A stretch of 64,000 nt of DNA, taken from NCBI GenBank assembly GCA_023389035.1, contig JAEWFC010000004.1, positions 1-64,000 of the forward strand, in the 5' to 3' direction. Of the stretch, positions 24,737-32,853 are shown in pieces. This DNA is from Acidobacteriota bacterium (GTDB lineage: Bacteria > Acidobacteriota > Blastocatellia > Pyrinomonadales > Pyrinomonadaceae). The translations under genes and the position numbers were made by a program. The notes beneath the pieces were generated by a model. The model was not told the origin of the DNA and did not search any database. It saw only the letters and a list, made by a program, of their open reading frames with translations. How positions within the stretch are numbered: the first letter of the stretch is position 1; the number at the start of each line of letters is the position of its first letter.

Positions 24737-26149
24737 TTATCCCAGTCTGGCAGGTATGTTGTAAGACTTGATCTTCGAGTTGAGGGTTGTGGCGTTCAGG
24801 CCCAAAAGACGTGCCGCGCGCGACTGATGGCCGCCGGTTTGCTCAAGAGCCCGACGGATCAGATCGATCTCAAATTTCTTAACCTCGTCGTAGAAGTTCA
24901 CGCCGCGTCCGATGTCGATCGAACCGGAGTGGCCCTCGGTCTGCTGTATCGCCTGCATCGCGAGATCAGGATCACGCACTTCGGGCCGAAGGCATTCGAT
25001 CGTGATCTCGTTCGTGGCAGCAATGACGACAGCCCTCTCAATAATGTTTTCCAGTTCCCTAACGTTCCCCGGATAGTAGTAATTTTCCAGCAGAGAAAGG
25101 ACCTCGGGGTTCAGATTTTCTGAGATCTCACGTCCGTTCTCGGCGTTGTACTTTCTAATGAAATGTTGAGCGAGTGGCAATACGTCCTCAGGCCGCTCAC
25201 GCAGCGATGGAAGCTCTATCGGCACAACGGAAAGGCGGTAGTAGAGGTCCTCACGAAAGGTCCCATTCTTTACCGCTTCTTTGAGATCGACGTTTGTCGC
25301 GGCGATGATCCTTACATCTACCTTGGTCGAATTCGTTTCCCCGATCGGAATGAATTCCCGCTCCTGTATCACCCGCAGCAGCCGCACCTGCATTTCCGGA
25401 CGAAGGTCGCCTATCTCATCCAAAAAGATCGATCCGGTATCTGCAACTTCGAATAGACCTTTCTTCGAAGCAACGGCGCCTGTGAATGCACCCTTGGTGT
25501 GGCCGAACAGCTCCGATTCGAGCAACTCTGAAGGGATGTTCGAACAATTTACGACGACGAACGGACAATCTGTCCTAGGGCTTGCCTCGTGGATCGCCTT
25601 TGCAAGCAGTTCTTTTCCGGTTCCGCTTTCGCCGGTGATGAGCACGGTGGACCGCGCCGGTGCGACGCGTTCGACCAGGCGAAAGATCTCTTCCATCTTC
25701 TCCGAACGCCCAACGATCGCATCCCGGCTGACAGAACGCGTCATAACCTGACGCAGGGTCTGCCGCTCCTCTTCCTTCTTCCGCTTTCTTATCCCCTTGG
25801 CGACCAAGGCAAGTATCTGTTCATTCTGAAAGGGCTTACGGATCACGCCCGCCGCTCCTTTTTCCCATGCAGATATCGCAGTATCGAAGGTTGCGAAGGC
25901 GGTGACCATCAGCACGACGGCTTCCGCATCGAGCTGGATCAGCTCTTCTAAAGCACTTAAGCCGCCCATTCCGGGCATCGAGACATCCATCAGAACGACG
26001 TCAAAATGCCGTTCGGCGTATACAGCAAGTGCCTCTTCGCCGTTCTTTGTCAGCTCGACCTTGTACCCCGCAGACGAGAGTATGGTCTCGAGAACGTCTC
26101 GCATGATCTCTTCGTCATCGCAGATCAATATTGATCCTTTTTTTGCCAT
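24737..26149 (-). CDS. Sigma-54-dependent response regulator, NtrC family
   Basis: A 470-residue transcriptional activator with the full three-domain layout. The receiver domain (5-120) has the phospho-acceptor Asp55 in VVLMDVSMPG and the conserved Lys in the IRKPF motif. The AAA+ domain has GESGTGKE at 173-180 and the sigma-54 contact loop GAFTGA at 220-225. A Fis-type helix-turn-helix closes it (GGHQSRAARLLGLNATTLNSKI). The partner kinase is not adjacent, so the signal is unknown. It faces away from the TonB receptor start by 264 bases on the same strand. Confidence 0.96.
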   Translation of the reverse strand: MAKKGSILICDDEEIMRDVLETILSSAGYKVELTKNGEEALAVYAERHFDVVLMDVSMPGMGGLSALEELIQLDAEAVVLMVTAFATFDTAISAWEKGAAGVIRKPFQNEQILALVAKGIRKRKKEEERQTLRQVMTRSVSRDAIVGRSEKMEEIFRLVERVAPARSTVLITGESGTGKELLAKAIHEASPRTDCPFVVVNCSNIPSELLESELFGHTKGAFTGAVASKKGLFEVADTGSIFLDEIGDLRPEMQVRLLRVIQEREFIPIGETNSTKVDVRIIAATNVDLKEAVKNGTFREDLYYRLSVVPIELPSLRERPEDVLPLAQHFIRKYNAENGREISENLNPEVLSLLENYYYPGNVRELENIIERAVVIAATNEITIECLRPEVRDPDLAMQAIQQTEGHSGSIDIGRGVNFYDEVKKFEIDLIRRALEQTGGHQSRAARLLGLNATTLNSKIKSYNIPARLG

Positions 26150-26275
26150 AGATCGCTAGAAAGCCTTTAGTCTGCCCGGCTACGGTCAATTATATGTGCT
26201 TGCCTACGAATAAGGAAAAGCGTTGGCTCCCGGAGCAAGCCGGGACGCTCTGGAGTAAGATAATATTGACCGCAT

Positions 26276-26875
26276 ATGACCGCCGTTTACGATTCACTTG
26301 CAAAGCTGTACGACCCCGCGTTCGCTCCTTTCGAAAAGCTATTCCTTTCGAAGTGGCGTGCCGAAACGCTTGCACTGCTGCCGGCGGACGGCACTATTCT
26401 CGAGGTTGGATGCGGTACCGGAGCGAACTTCCAATTCTACCCGCGGTGCCCGCATGCCGTTTCTTCAGAGCTAAGTGTTGAGATGCTGCAGGTTGCCAAA
26501 CAGAAGCTTATCGGAAATCGCTTGGTTCAGGCGGATGCAGAGTCGCTGCCGTTCGTTGATGACGGCTTCGATGCGGCCTTTGCGACCCTTGTCTTCTGTT
26601 CGATACCGGATCCGGAAACGGCATTTTGGGAATTATCCCGGGTCGTAAAGCCCGACGGAAAGCTTATCCTGCTTGAACATGTCCGTCCGCCGGGCGTTTT
26701 GGGTAGAGTGTTTGACGCCGTCAGCGTGGTCACGGAGTCTTTGATAAGCGATCATTTCAATCGGCGCACGGCAGAGATCGCGGAATCTTCCGGTTGGAAG
26801 GTGGCCCGGCTGGACGAGAAAGCGGCACGTGCCGTTAACCTGATCGTCTGCGAAAATATGAAACGTGATAGGTAA
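26276..26875 (+). CDS. Class I SAM-dependent methyltransferase
   Basis: A 199-residue soluble enzyme. Motif I (LEVGCGTGAN) near residue 42, the acidic SAM-ribose residue after beta-2 (SELS), a QADAESLPF motif and the post-motif CSIPDPETAFWEL, VVKPDGKLILLEH pattern place it with UbiE/PmtA-like methyltransferases. The DPAF..F opening and HVRPPG are reminiscent of phospholipid N-methyltransferase relatives, but the substrate cannot be set from sequence. Short intergenic spaces isolate it from both neighbours. A GATAAT box lies 12 bases before the ATG. Confidence 0.85.
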   Translation: MTAVYDSLAKLYDPAFAPFEKLFLSKWRAETLALLPADGTILEVGCGTGANFQFYPRCPHAVSSELSVEMLQVAKQKLIGNRLVQADAESLPFVDDGFDAAFATLVFCSIPDPETAFWELSRVVKPDGKLILLEHVRPPGVLGRVFDAVSVVTESLISDHFNRRTAEIAESSGWKVARLDEKAARAVNLIVCENMKRDR

Positions 26876-26967
26876 CTGGACAATCCGATCGAATAAACCT
26901 TTTTATAATTTCATCGTATAACCTTACGAGCTCTTCGCTGACCGAAGAGCTTTTATAGTGGTAAAAA

Positions 26968-28767
26968 ATGGCAGCTTCAAAAACAGCAAAAATTGTCTTG
27001 ATCCTGGGCGGGCTCGCCGTGGTGCTCTTTATCGTCGGCGTTATCGCGTTGGTGCTTTTGGCCGACCGCATAGGGCGTCCGAGCGTTCCGCAAAACAGCG
27101 TCCTTGTACTGAATGTTTCGGGCGGTTTGCCCGATTATGTCGCAGAGGATGCGTTGGCAAAGGCGATCGGCATCGGACAGCCGCAGTCATTTACAGGCTT
27201 GCTCACGCAACTTAGAAAAGCGAAGGCTGACAGCCGCATAGGTGCGGTCCTCCTTGATATCAACTTTCCCGGTATCGGCTGGGGTAAGGCCGATGAATTG
27301 AGAGAGGCGATCGCGGATTTCCGATCATCCGGCAAACCTGTGTACGCATACATGGAACTCGGGATGAACCGCGAGTATTACATCGCGACAGCTGCCGACA
27401 AGATCTTTGTTCCGCCGCCGGGTGACCTTTATGTTAATGGGTTTGCCGCTGAAGCCACCTTCTATAAGGGTTCGCTCGACAAACTGGGGATCGAGGCCGA
27501 TGTTATTCAGATCGGCCCGAAGTACAAGAACGCTCCCGACCAGTACACAAAAACCGAAATGGGCGAGGGGCAGCGTGAGGTCGTGAATGCGATCCTGGAT
27601 GAATATTATTCCCGCTTTTCAGGTGCAATAGCCCAATCGCGGAAGAAGTCCCCGGAAGAGGTCGCGGCGATTATCGACAACGCTCCGTACAACGCTCCGC
27701 AGGCAAAAGAACAGGGCCTGATAGATGACGCGATCTATATCGACCAGGTACACGAGCAGCTGAAAACACAGCTCGGATATCGTGCTGAGGACCCTCTCCG
27801 AACGATCTCAGGCGGGCAATATAAAGAGATCCCTTCAGATTCGGTCGGGCTTAACAACGGCGAACGAATAGCATTGATCTTCGCCTCCGGTGCGATCAAC
27901 GTCGGCCATTCGAACAGCAGCCCTTTTGGGGGCGAAATGGTCGGTTCAGATACCGTAGTAAAGGCGATAAATGATGCCGCGGCAGATAGCGGGATCAAGG
28001 CAATTATCCTTCGTGTTGATTCGCCCGGCGGATCGGCATTAGCATCGGATCTGATGTACAGGGCGATCGAAAACGCTAAGGCAAAAGGCAAGCCTGTGGT
28101 GGTTTCCATGGGAGATGTGGCGGCCTCGGGCGGTTACTATATCTCAGCTAATGCGGACAAGATCGTTGCACAGCCGGCGACAATAACGGGTTCTATCGGC
28201 GTATTTATGGGCAAGCCCGTGGTCAAGGGAATGTATGACTGGCTCGGGATCACCAATGAATACATAATGCGTGGGAAAAATTCCGGGATCTTTAGGGCCA
28301 CCGAAAAGTGGACGCCTGAGGAACGCGCCAAGATGGAGGAACAGACCGGCCACATTTACTTCACGAACTTTATACCCAAGGTCGCGAAGGGCAGAAAGAT
28401 GACGGACGAGCAGGCAAATACGCTCGGACAGGGACGGGTCTGGACCGGCACGCAGGCAAAGGCTAACGGCCTTATTGATGAGTTCGGAGGCATTGAAAAA
28501 GCGATCGAGATCGCCAAGCAGCTCGCGAACTTGCCGGCGGATAGGGACGTTAGGAGAGTGGTCTTCCCCGCTCCTAAACCTTTTATTGAGACCATCTTCG
28601 GGGATCCGGACGAGGCGACCGTCACGGCCGAGTATAAGGCTCAGAAAGCCCTGGCCGATTCCCTTCCGAAGGACGCTAGAAAGGCATTGAGATATGCCGA
28701 ACTTTTTGACCGAATGCAAAAAGGCGAAGCTATGCTGATGATGCCTTTTGACCTTGAGATCAAATAA
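26968..28767 (+). CDS. sppA: Signal peptide peptidase SppA, long (67K) type
   Basis: A 599-residue inner-membrane serine/lysine protease that degrades cleaved signal peptides. An N-terminal membrane helix (residues about 8-31) anchors it. It contains two tandem SppA/ClpP-fold halves. The catalytic pair is visible: Lys187 in the first half (GPKYKNAP) and Ser387 in the second (GDVAASGGYYIS), the same arrangement as E. coli SppA. The oxyanion region RVDSPGGS and the GSIGVFMGKP stretch are also present. A terminator follows at 28788. Confidence 0.95.
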   Translation: MAASKTAKIVLILGGLAVVLFIVGVIALVLLADRIGRPSVPQNSVLVLNVSGGLPDYVAEDALAKAIGIGQPQSFTGLLTQLRKAKADSRIGAVLLDINFPGIGWGKADELREAIADFRSSGKPVYAYMELGMNREYYIATAADKIFVPPPGDLYVNGFAAEATFYKGSLDKLGIEADVIQIGPKYKNAPDQYTKTEMGEGQREVVNAILDEYYSRFSGAIAQSRKKSPEEVAAIIDNAPYNAPQAKEQGLIDDAIYIDQVHEQLKTQLGYRAEDPLRTISGGQYKEIPSDSVGLNNGERIALIFASGAINVGHSNSSPFGGEMVGSDTVVKAINDAAADSGIKAIILRVDSPGGSALASDLMYRAIENAKAKGKPVVVSMGDVAASGGYYISANADKIVAQPATITGSIGVFMGKPVVKGMYDWLGITNEYIMRGKNSGIFRATEKWTPEERAKMEEQTGHIYFTNFIPKVAKGRKMTDEQANTLGQGRVWTGTQAKANGLIDEFGGIEKAIEIAKQLANLPADRDVRRVVFPAPKPFIETIFGDPDEATVTAEYKAQKALADSLPKDARKALRYAELFDRMQKGEAMLMMPFDLEIK

Positions 28768-28787
28768 GGGTCGTTCAGAGACAAAGA

Positions 28788-28821
28788 ACGCTTCGGCAGT
28801 AAACTGTCGGGGCGTTTTTTT
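28788..28821 (+). terminator. Intrinsic terminator of sppA
   Basis: A stem of ACGCTTCGGCAG with CTGTCGGGGCGT (two or three G-U pairs) around TAAA is followed by seven T residues (28815-28821). It lies about 20 bases after the sppA stop. Confidence 0.85.
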
Positions 28822-29253
28822 GTGATCCACGCCAGCCGTTTTCGTCGCATCACTCGGTTTGCGATCGATCGAGTGGCTCGTCTTGAGACTCGTTCATTAA
28901 TGGACACCGGCAGTGACCCTCGCGGGCGTCCGTTCCCCATTACGGTCCCCACGCCATCTCCCAAAACGCACACCAAAGCTGCGCAATTTGCATTACCGAA
29001 TGGCACCGATCGGAATTTTGGTGACGCTTTTGGTGACGGTGGTGCCGCACAGCGAATTTGGCCTTGCAAATCGCGCAGTTCACGCGTTTTCGCGCATATC
29101 GCGCAATTTACCCTCCCGGATCCGATCGACTGCTGGCTAAATAGGAGCTGCAGGAAATGTATGGGCGATGGAGATCCGATTGTCGATATCCCATGTTTGG
29201 AATATAATCGCCGCGTTCATTCCAACTATAGAGTTTTCGAGAAGGAGAAATGT
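28822..29253 (+). other. Gene-free 0.43-kb leader region
   Basis: No supportable gene between the sppA terminator and the first small membrane gene. The in-frame upstream extension of that gene lacks any ribosome site and has unprotein-like composition. The right end carries a good sigma-70 promoter (29180-29208); nothing else is recognised. Confidence 0.55.
29180..29208 (+). promoter_or_regulatory. Sigma-70-type promoter
   Basis: TTGTCG at 29180-29185 and a perfect TATAAT at 29203-29208 are separated by 17 bases. The predicted start leaves a roughly 40-base leader with AAGGAG before the ATG at 29254. Confidence 0.65.
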
Positions 29254-29670
29254 ATGGCACGAATCATCTTGGCTGTGATCGTCGGCTTTTTTGCGTGGTC
29301 TGTAATGTGGATCGGATCCGACCAGGTTCTAATGATGCTGAGTCCGGGTTGGTACGGAGCTCATCAGCTTGGGTTTGCACAGGCGATGGAGGTCGGTTCC
29401 GCGTTTACTGCAGATGCGACCATCCTCGCGATGCATTTAGTCAGGGCGATCATTATTTCGCTTTTGTCCGGATATCTTGCCGCAGTGATCGCCGGTGAAA
29501 ACCGCAAAGCACCTTTATGGCTCGGGGTCGCACTTTTACTGTTTGGGCTCGCGGTCGAAATTGCCGCATGGAATTATGCGCCGGCCTGGTATCACCTGAT
29601 ATTTCTCGCGTTGCTGGTCCCTGTAACAGTGCTCGGCGGAAGGTTGAAGTCTTATACCGCTCAGTTGTAG
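29254..29670 (+). CDS. Small four-helix membrane protein, paralogue 1
   Basis: A 138-residue protein; the ATG at 29254 is set by AAGGAG six bases upstream. Four hydrophobic segments are visible (IILAVIVGFFAWSVMWIG, AMHLVRAIIISLLSGYLAAVIA, LGVALLLFGLAVEIAAW, LIFLALLVPVTVLGG). No family is recognised. It is clearly homologous to the next gene, sharing the W-x-x-S/G-x-x, SPGWYGAHQ/APAWFGSHQ, and W-Y-H segments, so the pair arose by tandem duplication and probably works together. Confidence 0.75.
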   Translation: MARIILAVIVGFFAWSVMWIGSDQVLMMLSPGWYGAHQLGFAQAMEVGSAFTADATILAMHLVRAIIISLLSGYLAAVIAGENRKAPLWLGVALLLFGLAVEIAAWNYAPAWYHLIFLALLVPVTVLGGRLKSYTAQL

Positions 29671-29680
29671 GCGAGATTTA

Positions 29681-30103
29681 ATGAGACCAATACTCGCAGG
29701 CATTTTAGCGTTCGTTCTGTGGAACCTGATTTGGGTCGGCAGCGAGGCCCTCACCGCAATGCTGGCACCAGCATGGTTCGGTTCGCATCAGACCGCCTTC
29801 GAGCGTGCGACTCTTACCGGCGACGCATACACGCCGCAGTTATCGATCCTGCTATTCAATCTGGCCCGCGGTGCCGTTATCACGCTGTTTGCCGGATTCA
29901 GCGCAGCGGTCACCGGCCGGACCGTGCGATCAGCATTTCTTGTCGGGCTGGGACTATTCGTTTTCTATCTTGGGATCGGTTATATGACCTGGCATGTGAA
30001 TCCGGTGTGGTATCACGTGTTGTTCGGCTCAATGCTGATGCCTATCGCCGTACTTGGTGGAAAGTTTAGGGTTGATGACGAATCCGTCGGATCTCGTACA
30101 TGA
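29681..30103 (+). CDS. Small four-helix membrane protein, paralogue 2
   Basis: A 140-residue protein, 10 bases behind its paralogue. Shared features are the LIWVGSEALTAML/VMWIGSDQVLMML segment, a P-x-W-x-G-x-H-Q motif after the first helix, a conserved Arg between helices (NLARGAVI/HLVRAIII), and P-x-W-Y-H near the end. The charged and histidine positions are kept in both copies, which suggests function. The last 38 bases overlap the end of the convergent YkgJ-type gene. Confidence 0.75.
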   Translation: MRPILAGILAFVLWNLIWVGSEALTAMLAPAWFGSHQTAFERATLTGDAYTPQLSILLFNLARGAVITLFAGFSAAVTGRTVRSAFLVGLGLFVFYLGIGYMTWHVNPVWYHVLFGSMLMPIAVLGGKFRVDDESVGSRT

Positions 30104-30608
30104 CCGCAACGGGCAGCGGCAGGAGCGAGCCGCATTTGCCGTAAGTTCTTTGATCAAGTTTCTCTATTGCTGCTTCCCGTTCGGTCAGCAGATCATCTGG
30201 CGGCAGGTCTTTTTCATTTTCGTAGCAAGCGTGAGCAATACAAGGCAGCGGTTTAGCGGTAGCGTGAACCAGACAGCCCGTACCGCGTTCGAAGAGCGGG
30301 CAGGCATAAGTTGTCTCAGGATCGATCGCCTCGTCGAGCTTGTATTTCTCGACCGTGTCTTCGGTCCGGCGAAGAACCGATTCGCGACGCTCTTCCTCAA
30401 GCGAGTTGATCGCCTTAGCGATCGCTACCGCTTCGAGCCGGGAGATCCGTACGTTAACAAAATGCTCATCGAGACAGCACGCACCCGGTGACTTGCATTC
30501 CGAGCACGGAACCGCACGGTGCTCGTAAGTTCGGCGAACGAGCTCGCGAAACTCTTCGCGTACGGCACCGAGTCGTGCGAGAGCAGCACTTTCAGAAAGC
30601 AGTTTCAT
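30066..30608 (-). CDS. YkgJ-family cysteine-cluster protein
   Basis: A 180-residue cytoplasmic protein with the YkgJ/UPF0153 arrangement of cysteines: PCSECKSPGACC near residues 34-45, ACPLF and GCLVH near 100-112, and a late LPCIAHAC. These cysteines are expected to bind zinc or an iron-sulfur cluster; the physiological role is unknown in the family. It converges on and overlaps the end of membrane paralogue 2. Its start faces the DUF481 gene across a 105-base gap with an 18-bp palindrome. Confidence 0.85.
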   Translation of the reverse strand: MKLLSESAALARLGAVREEFRELVRRTYEHRAVPCSECKSPGACCLDEHFVNVRISRLEAVAIAKAINSLEEERRESVLRRTEDTVEKYKLDEAIDPETTYACPLFERGTGCLVHATAKPLPCIAHACYENEKDLPPDDLLTEREAAIEKLDQRTYGKCGSLLPLPVAVMYEIRRIRHQP

Positions 30609-30658
30609 GCGTTAGGCCTGACGATGCATTATCACTCATCTAATTCACTTCTATCTTT

Positions 30659-30676
30659 CATAATGCTAGCATTATG
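30659..30676. promoter_or_regulatory. 18-bp perfect palindrome in a divergent promoter region
   Basis: CATAATGCTAGCATTATG is a perfect inverted repeat with no spacer. It lies 51 bases before the YkgJ start (minus) and 38 bases before the DUF481 start (plus), a typical position for an operator of a dimeric regulator serving both genes. The regulator is unknown. Confidence 0.5.
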
Positions 30677-30713
30677 AATGCGGCGGTCACCCTCTGCCGT
30701 TCCTAATCATTAT

Positions 30714-31715
30714 ATGTCTAAACAAGTGAATGGGCTGCTGCTGCCTTTTGTTTTATTCGCGCTATGCCTAAATGCCCTCGCCGAGGAAGTTGTGCTCAAG
30801 AATGGCGACCGGCTGACCGGTAAGATCGTCGAACGGTCCGATGTATCTCTGACCATCGAAACAGAGTACGCAGGCACCATTACTATAAAGGCAGATCACA
30901 TTAAGGATGTCCTTAAACCGGCGGATGCGTCGACGGCACCAGCGATTTCAACCCCGAAAGGTGAGACTCATGGGTCCAAAGCCGCTGACCCGAGGCCTGA
31001 ACCGAACACGCTGAGTCTTTTCGGAGGCCGAATGATGGGGCTCACGGACGGTTGGGAAGGCAACGCAAACATCGGTTTCAGCTTTAGCTCGGGAAACACC
31101 CGCACTTCTACGTTAACGACCGGAATTCGTGCGGTAAAAACAGGCGGTATCGATAAGCTGACCGTCTATACGCGTAGCCAGTGGCACAGCAACCGGAATA
31201 ACGGCAGTCTACAGACCACCCAGAACGCGGTATGGGGCGGTGCCCGATATGACCGCGATCTCACCGACAAACAGTTCGGGTTTATTTCGTACGATTTCGA
31301 GCGCGATCGTCCGAAGAAACTGTATTTCAGATCAGTCCTGGGCGGCGGAACGGGCTATCACGCCGTTAAGGACGAGCAAACCGAGATAGATGTTTTGATC
31401 GGTGGAGCGTGGAACAGGACTTGGCAGCACGGAGATAATACCGACACACCGGAAGCACTGGCGGGCGCCGCAGTAAAGCACAAATTCCACGACAGGCTTA
31501 AGATACAAAACTCGATCTCGTTCTTTCAAAACGTGACCGACAAAAACGAATACCGCCTGATCTTTGATGCGACGATCTCTGCAGACATCACAAAGCGTAT
31601 CGGCTGGCATGTGACGGTCGGCGATCGCTTTAACAACGATCCTGCCGGAAATCAGAAAAAGAATGATGTGCTATTTACGACCGGACTGCGATGGAACTTC
31701 GGTGCGAAGAAGTAA
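30714..31715 (+). CDS. DUF481-domain outer-membrane protein
   Basis: A 333-residue protein. The ATG at 30714 opens a signal peptide (LLLPFVLFALCLNALA). A short beta-rich domain (VVLKNGDRLTGKIVERSD, resembling the DUF2012/LSm-like segment often found ahead of it) is followed by a DUF481 beta-barrel (GNANIGFSFSSGNTRTSTL, RYDRDLTDKQFGFISYDFERDR) that ends LRWNFGAKK. The family (YdiY type) consists of predicted outer-membrane barrels of unknown function. No Shine-Dalgarno is seen. Confidence 0.85.
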   Translation: MSKQVNGLLLPFVLFALCLNALAEEVVLKNGDRLTGKIVERSDVSLTIETEYAGTITIKADHIKDVLKPADASTAPAISTPKGETHGSKAADPRPEPNTLSLFGGRMMGLTDGWEGNANIGFSFSSGNTRTSTLTTGIRAVKTGGIDKLTVYTRSQWHSNRNNGSLQTTQNAVWGGARYDRDLTDKQFGFISYDFERDRPKKLYFRSVLGGGTGYHAVKDEQTEIDVLIGGAWNRTWQHGDNTDTPEALAGAAVKHKFHDRLKIQNSISFFQNVTDKNEYRLIFDATISADITKRIGWHVTVGDRFNNDPAGNQKKNDVLFTTGLRWNFGAKK

Positions 31716-31779
31716 AGCGAAATTGCTTTGAAACCGCTGCTGGGCGAAAATCGAATCGTCATCTTTAAGGAGCAACATA

Positions 31780-32241
31780 ATGTTAGAAGAAGGAAAGAAA
31801 GCCCCCGATTTTACGGCAAAGAACCAAAACGGCGACAAGGTCAAGCTCTCCGACAATAAAGGTAGTCGTGTAGTTCTGTATTTCTACCCTAAGGACGACA
31901 CGCCAGGCTGCACGAAACAGGCGTGTTCGCTTCGCGACGGATTCGCGACGTTCAAGAAGAAAGGGATAAAGGTGTTCGGCGTCTCGATCGATGACGAGAA
32001 GTCGCATCAGAAGTTTATAGAAAAGTATGACCTGCCTTTCGATCTGCTTGCTGATACGGATAAAAAGATCGTAGAGAAATACGGCGTTTGGGGCGAGAAG
32101 AGCATGTACGGACGAAAGTACATGGGCACGCACCGAAAGACGTTTCTCATCGACGAAAACGGAAAGATCGTAAAAATATTCGATAAGGTAAAGGTCGCCG
32201 AACACGCCGACGAGGTGCTAAAGGCGTTCGGTGAAAAGTAG
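31780..32241 (+). CDS. bcp: Thiol peroxidase Bcp/PrxQ-type peroxiredoxin
   Basis: A 153-residue cytoplasmic peroxiredoxin that reduces hydroperoxides. The peroxidatic Cys44 sits in TPGC and the resolving Cys49 five residues later, the atypical two-cysteine PrxQ layout; the downstream FGVSIDDEKSH and THRKTFLID motifs match. AAGGAG precedes the ATG. It is followed after 37 bases by the rhodanese lipoprotein gene, so the two may form a thiol/selenol redox unit. Confidence 0.95.
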   Translation: MLEEGKKAPDFTAKNQNGDKVKLSDNKGSRVVLYFYPKDDTPGCTKQACSLRDGFATFKKKGIKVFGVSIDDEKSHQKFIEKYDLPFDLLADTDKKIVEKYGVWGEKSMYGRKYMGTHRKTFLIDENGKIVKIFDKVKVAEHADEVLKAFGEK

Positions 32242-32278
32242 CACCAGGCACAGTGTGCGTGTTAATCTAACCAGAATT

Positions 32279-32797
32279 ATGACGAAAGCAATACTCATGT
32301 TGTGCGTGGTTTCGCTGGCGTTTACCGCCGGCTGCTCGACCGCGACGACGACGAACACAGCCGCAAATAAGCCGGCGGCGAACGGAGCGCCGGCGGCGCC
32401 CGCCAGCGGTTCGGCTGACGCAAAAGGCGGCATACCGTTTCCCGAGGTGGCGAGAATATCACTCGCCGACGCAAAGAAGGCATACGATGCGAACGACGCA
32501 GTTTTCATCGATACGCATGCCGAATCCCAGTATGCTCGTGAGCATGTAACGGGTGCGATCAACATTCCGTCGCATCGTTTGGAAGAGATGGTGAACAAGA
32601 TACCTAAGGGCAAAAGGATAATTGCCTATTGTTCCTGACCGGCCGAAAATTCAAGTGCCGGTCTGGTACAAAAGCTCAACCAAAAAGGATTCACCAACAC
32701 TTACGCACTGCTCGGCGGCACCGCCGCATGGAAACAGGCAGGATATCCAATGACAGCCGCTCCCGTCTCATCTAACACAAACACTAACGTCAAATAG
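32279..32797 (+). CDS. Rhodanese-domain lipoprotein, predicted selenoprotein (in-frame UGA)
   Basis: A 172-residue protein if UGA 32636-32638 is read as selenocysteine (residue 120). The N-terminus is a lipoprotein signal (AFTAGC, Cys19), followed by an Ala/Asn linker and a rhodanese domain from about residue 60 (VFIDTHAESQYAREHVTGAINIPSHRLEE). The UGA falls in the active-site loop, Y-C-S-U-P-A-E-N-S-S-A, at the place where relatives known to me carry the second Cys of a Y-C-x-C-P motif. The frame stays open after it with the normal rest of the domain (YALLGGTAAWKQAGYPM) to TAG 32797. A SECIS-like hairpin starts 17 bases after the UGA. The alternative is a nonsense-mutated pseudogene. Confidence 0.75.
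32655..32669 (+). promoter_or_regulatory. Putative bacterial SECIS apical hairpin
   Basis: GTGCC and GGTAC pair (one G-U) around the loop GGTCT, the same pentanucleotide loop as in E. coli formate dehydrogenase SECIS elements. The loop begins 21 bases after the UGA, within the known spacing for bacterial SECIS. A competing seven-base stem (32637-32643 with 32657-32663) would hide the UGA and could matter for termination versus decoding. Confidence 0.6.
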
Positions 32798-32798
32798 A

Positions 32799-32837
32799 AA
32801 AAGATCCGGTCTAGCAAATCGCTCGGCCGGATCTTTT
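32799..32837. terminator. Bidirectional terminator
   Basis: Eleven-base perfect arms AAAAGATCCGG (32799-32809) and CCGGATCTTTT (32827-32837) give U-runs on both strands. It serves the convergent rhodanese gene and nucleotide-sugar dehydrogenase gene. Confidence 0.9.
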
Positions 32838-32853
32838 ATGTTTAAACGCCCGT

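Noticed and set aside
28822..29253. N-terminal extension of the first small membrane gene
   Set aside because: A strong promoter and ribosome site lie inside it, and the extension has no protein-like pattern.
32231..32638. Truncated rhodanese ending at UGA as a complete gene
   Set aside because: The frame after the UGA encodes the rest of the domain and reaches a terminator; truncation in the active loop is less likely than Sec decoding or a nonsense mutation.
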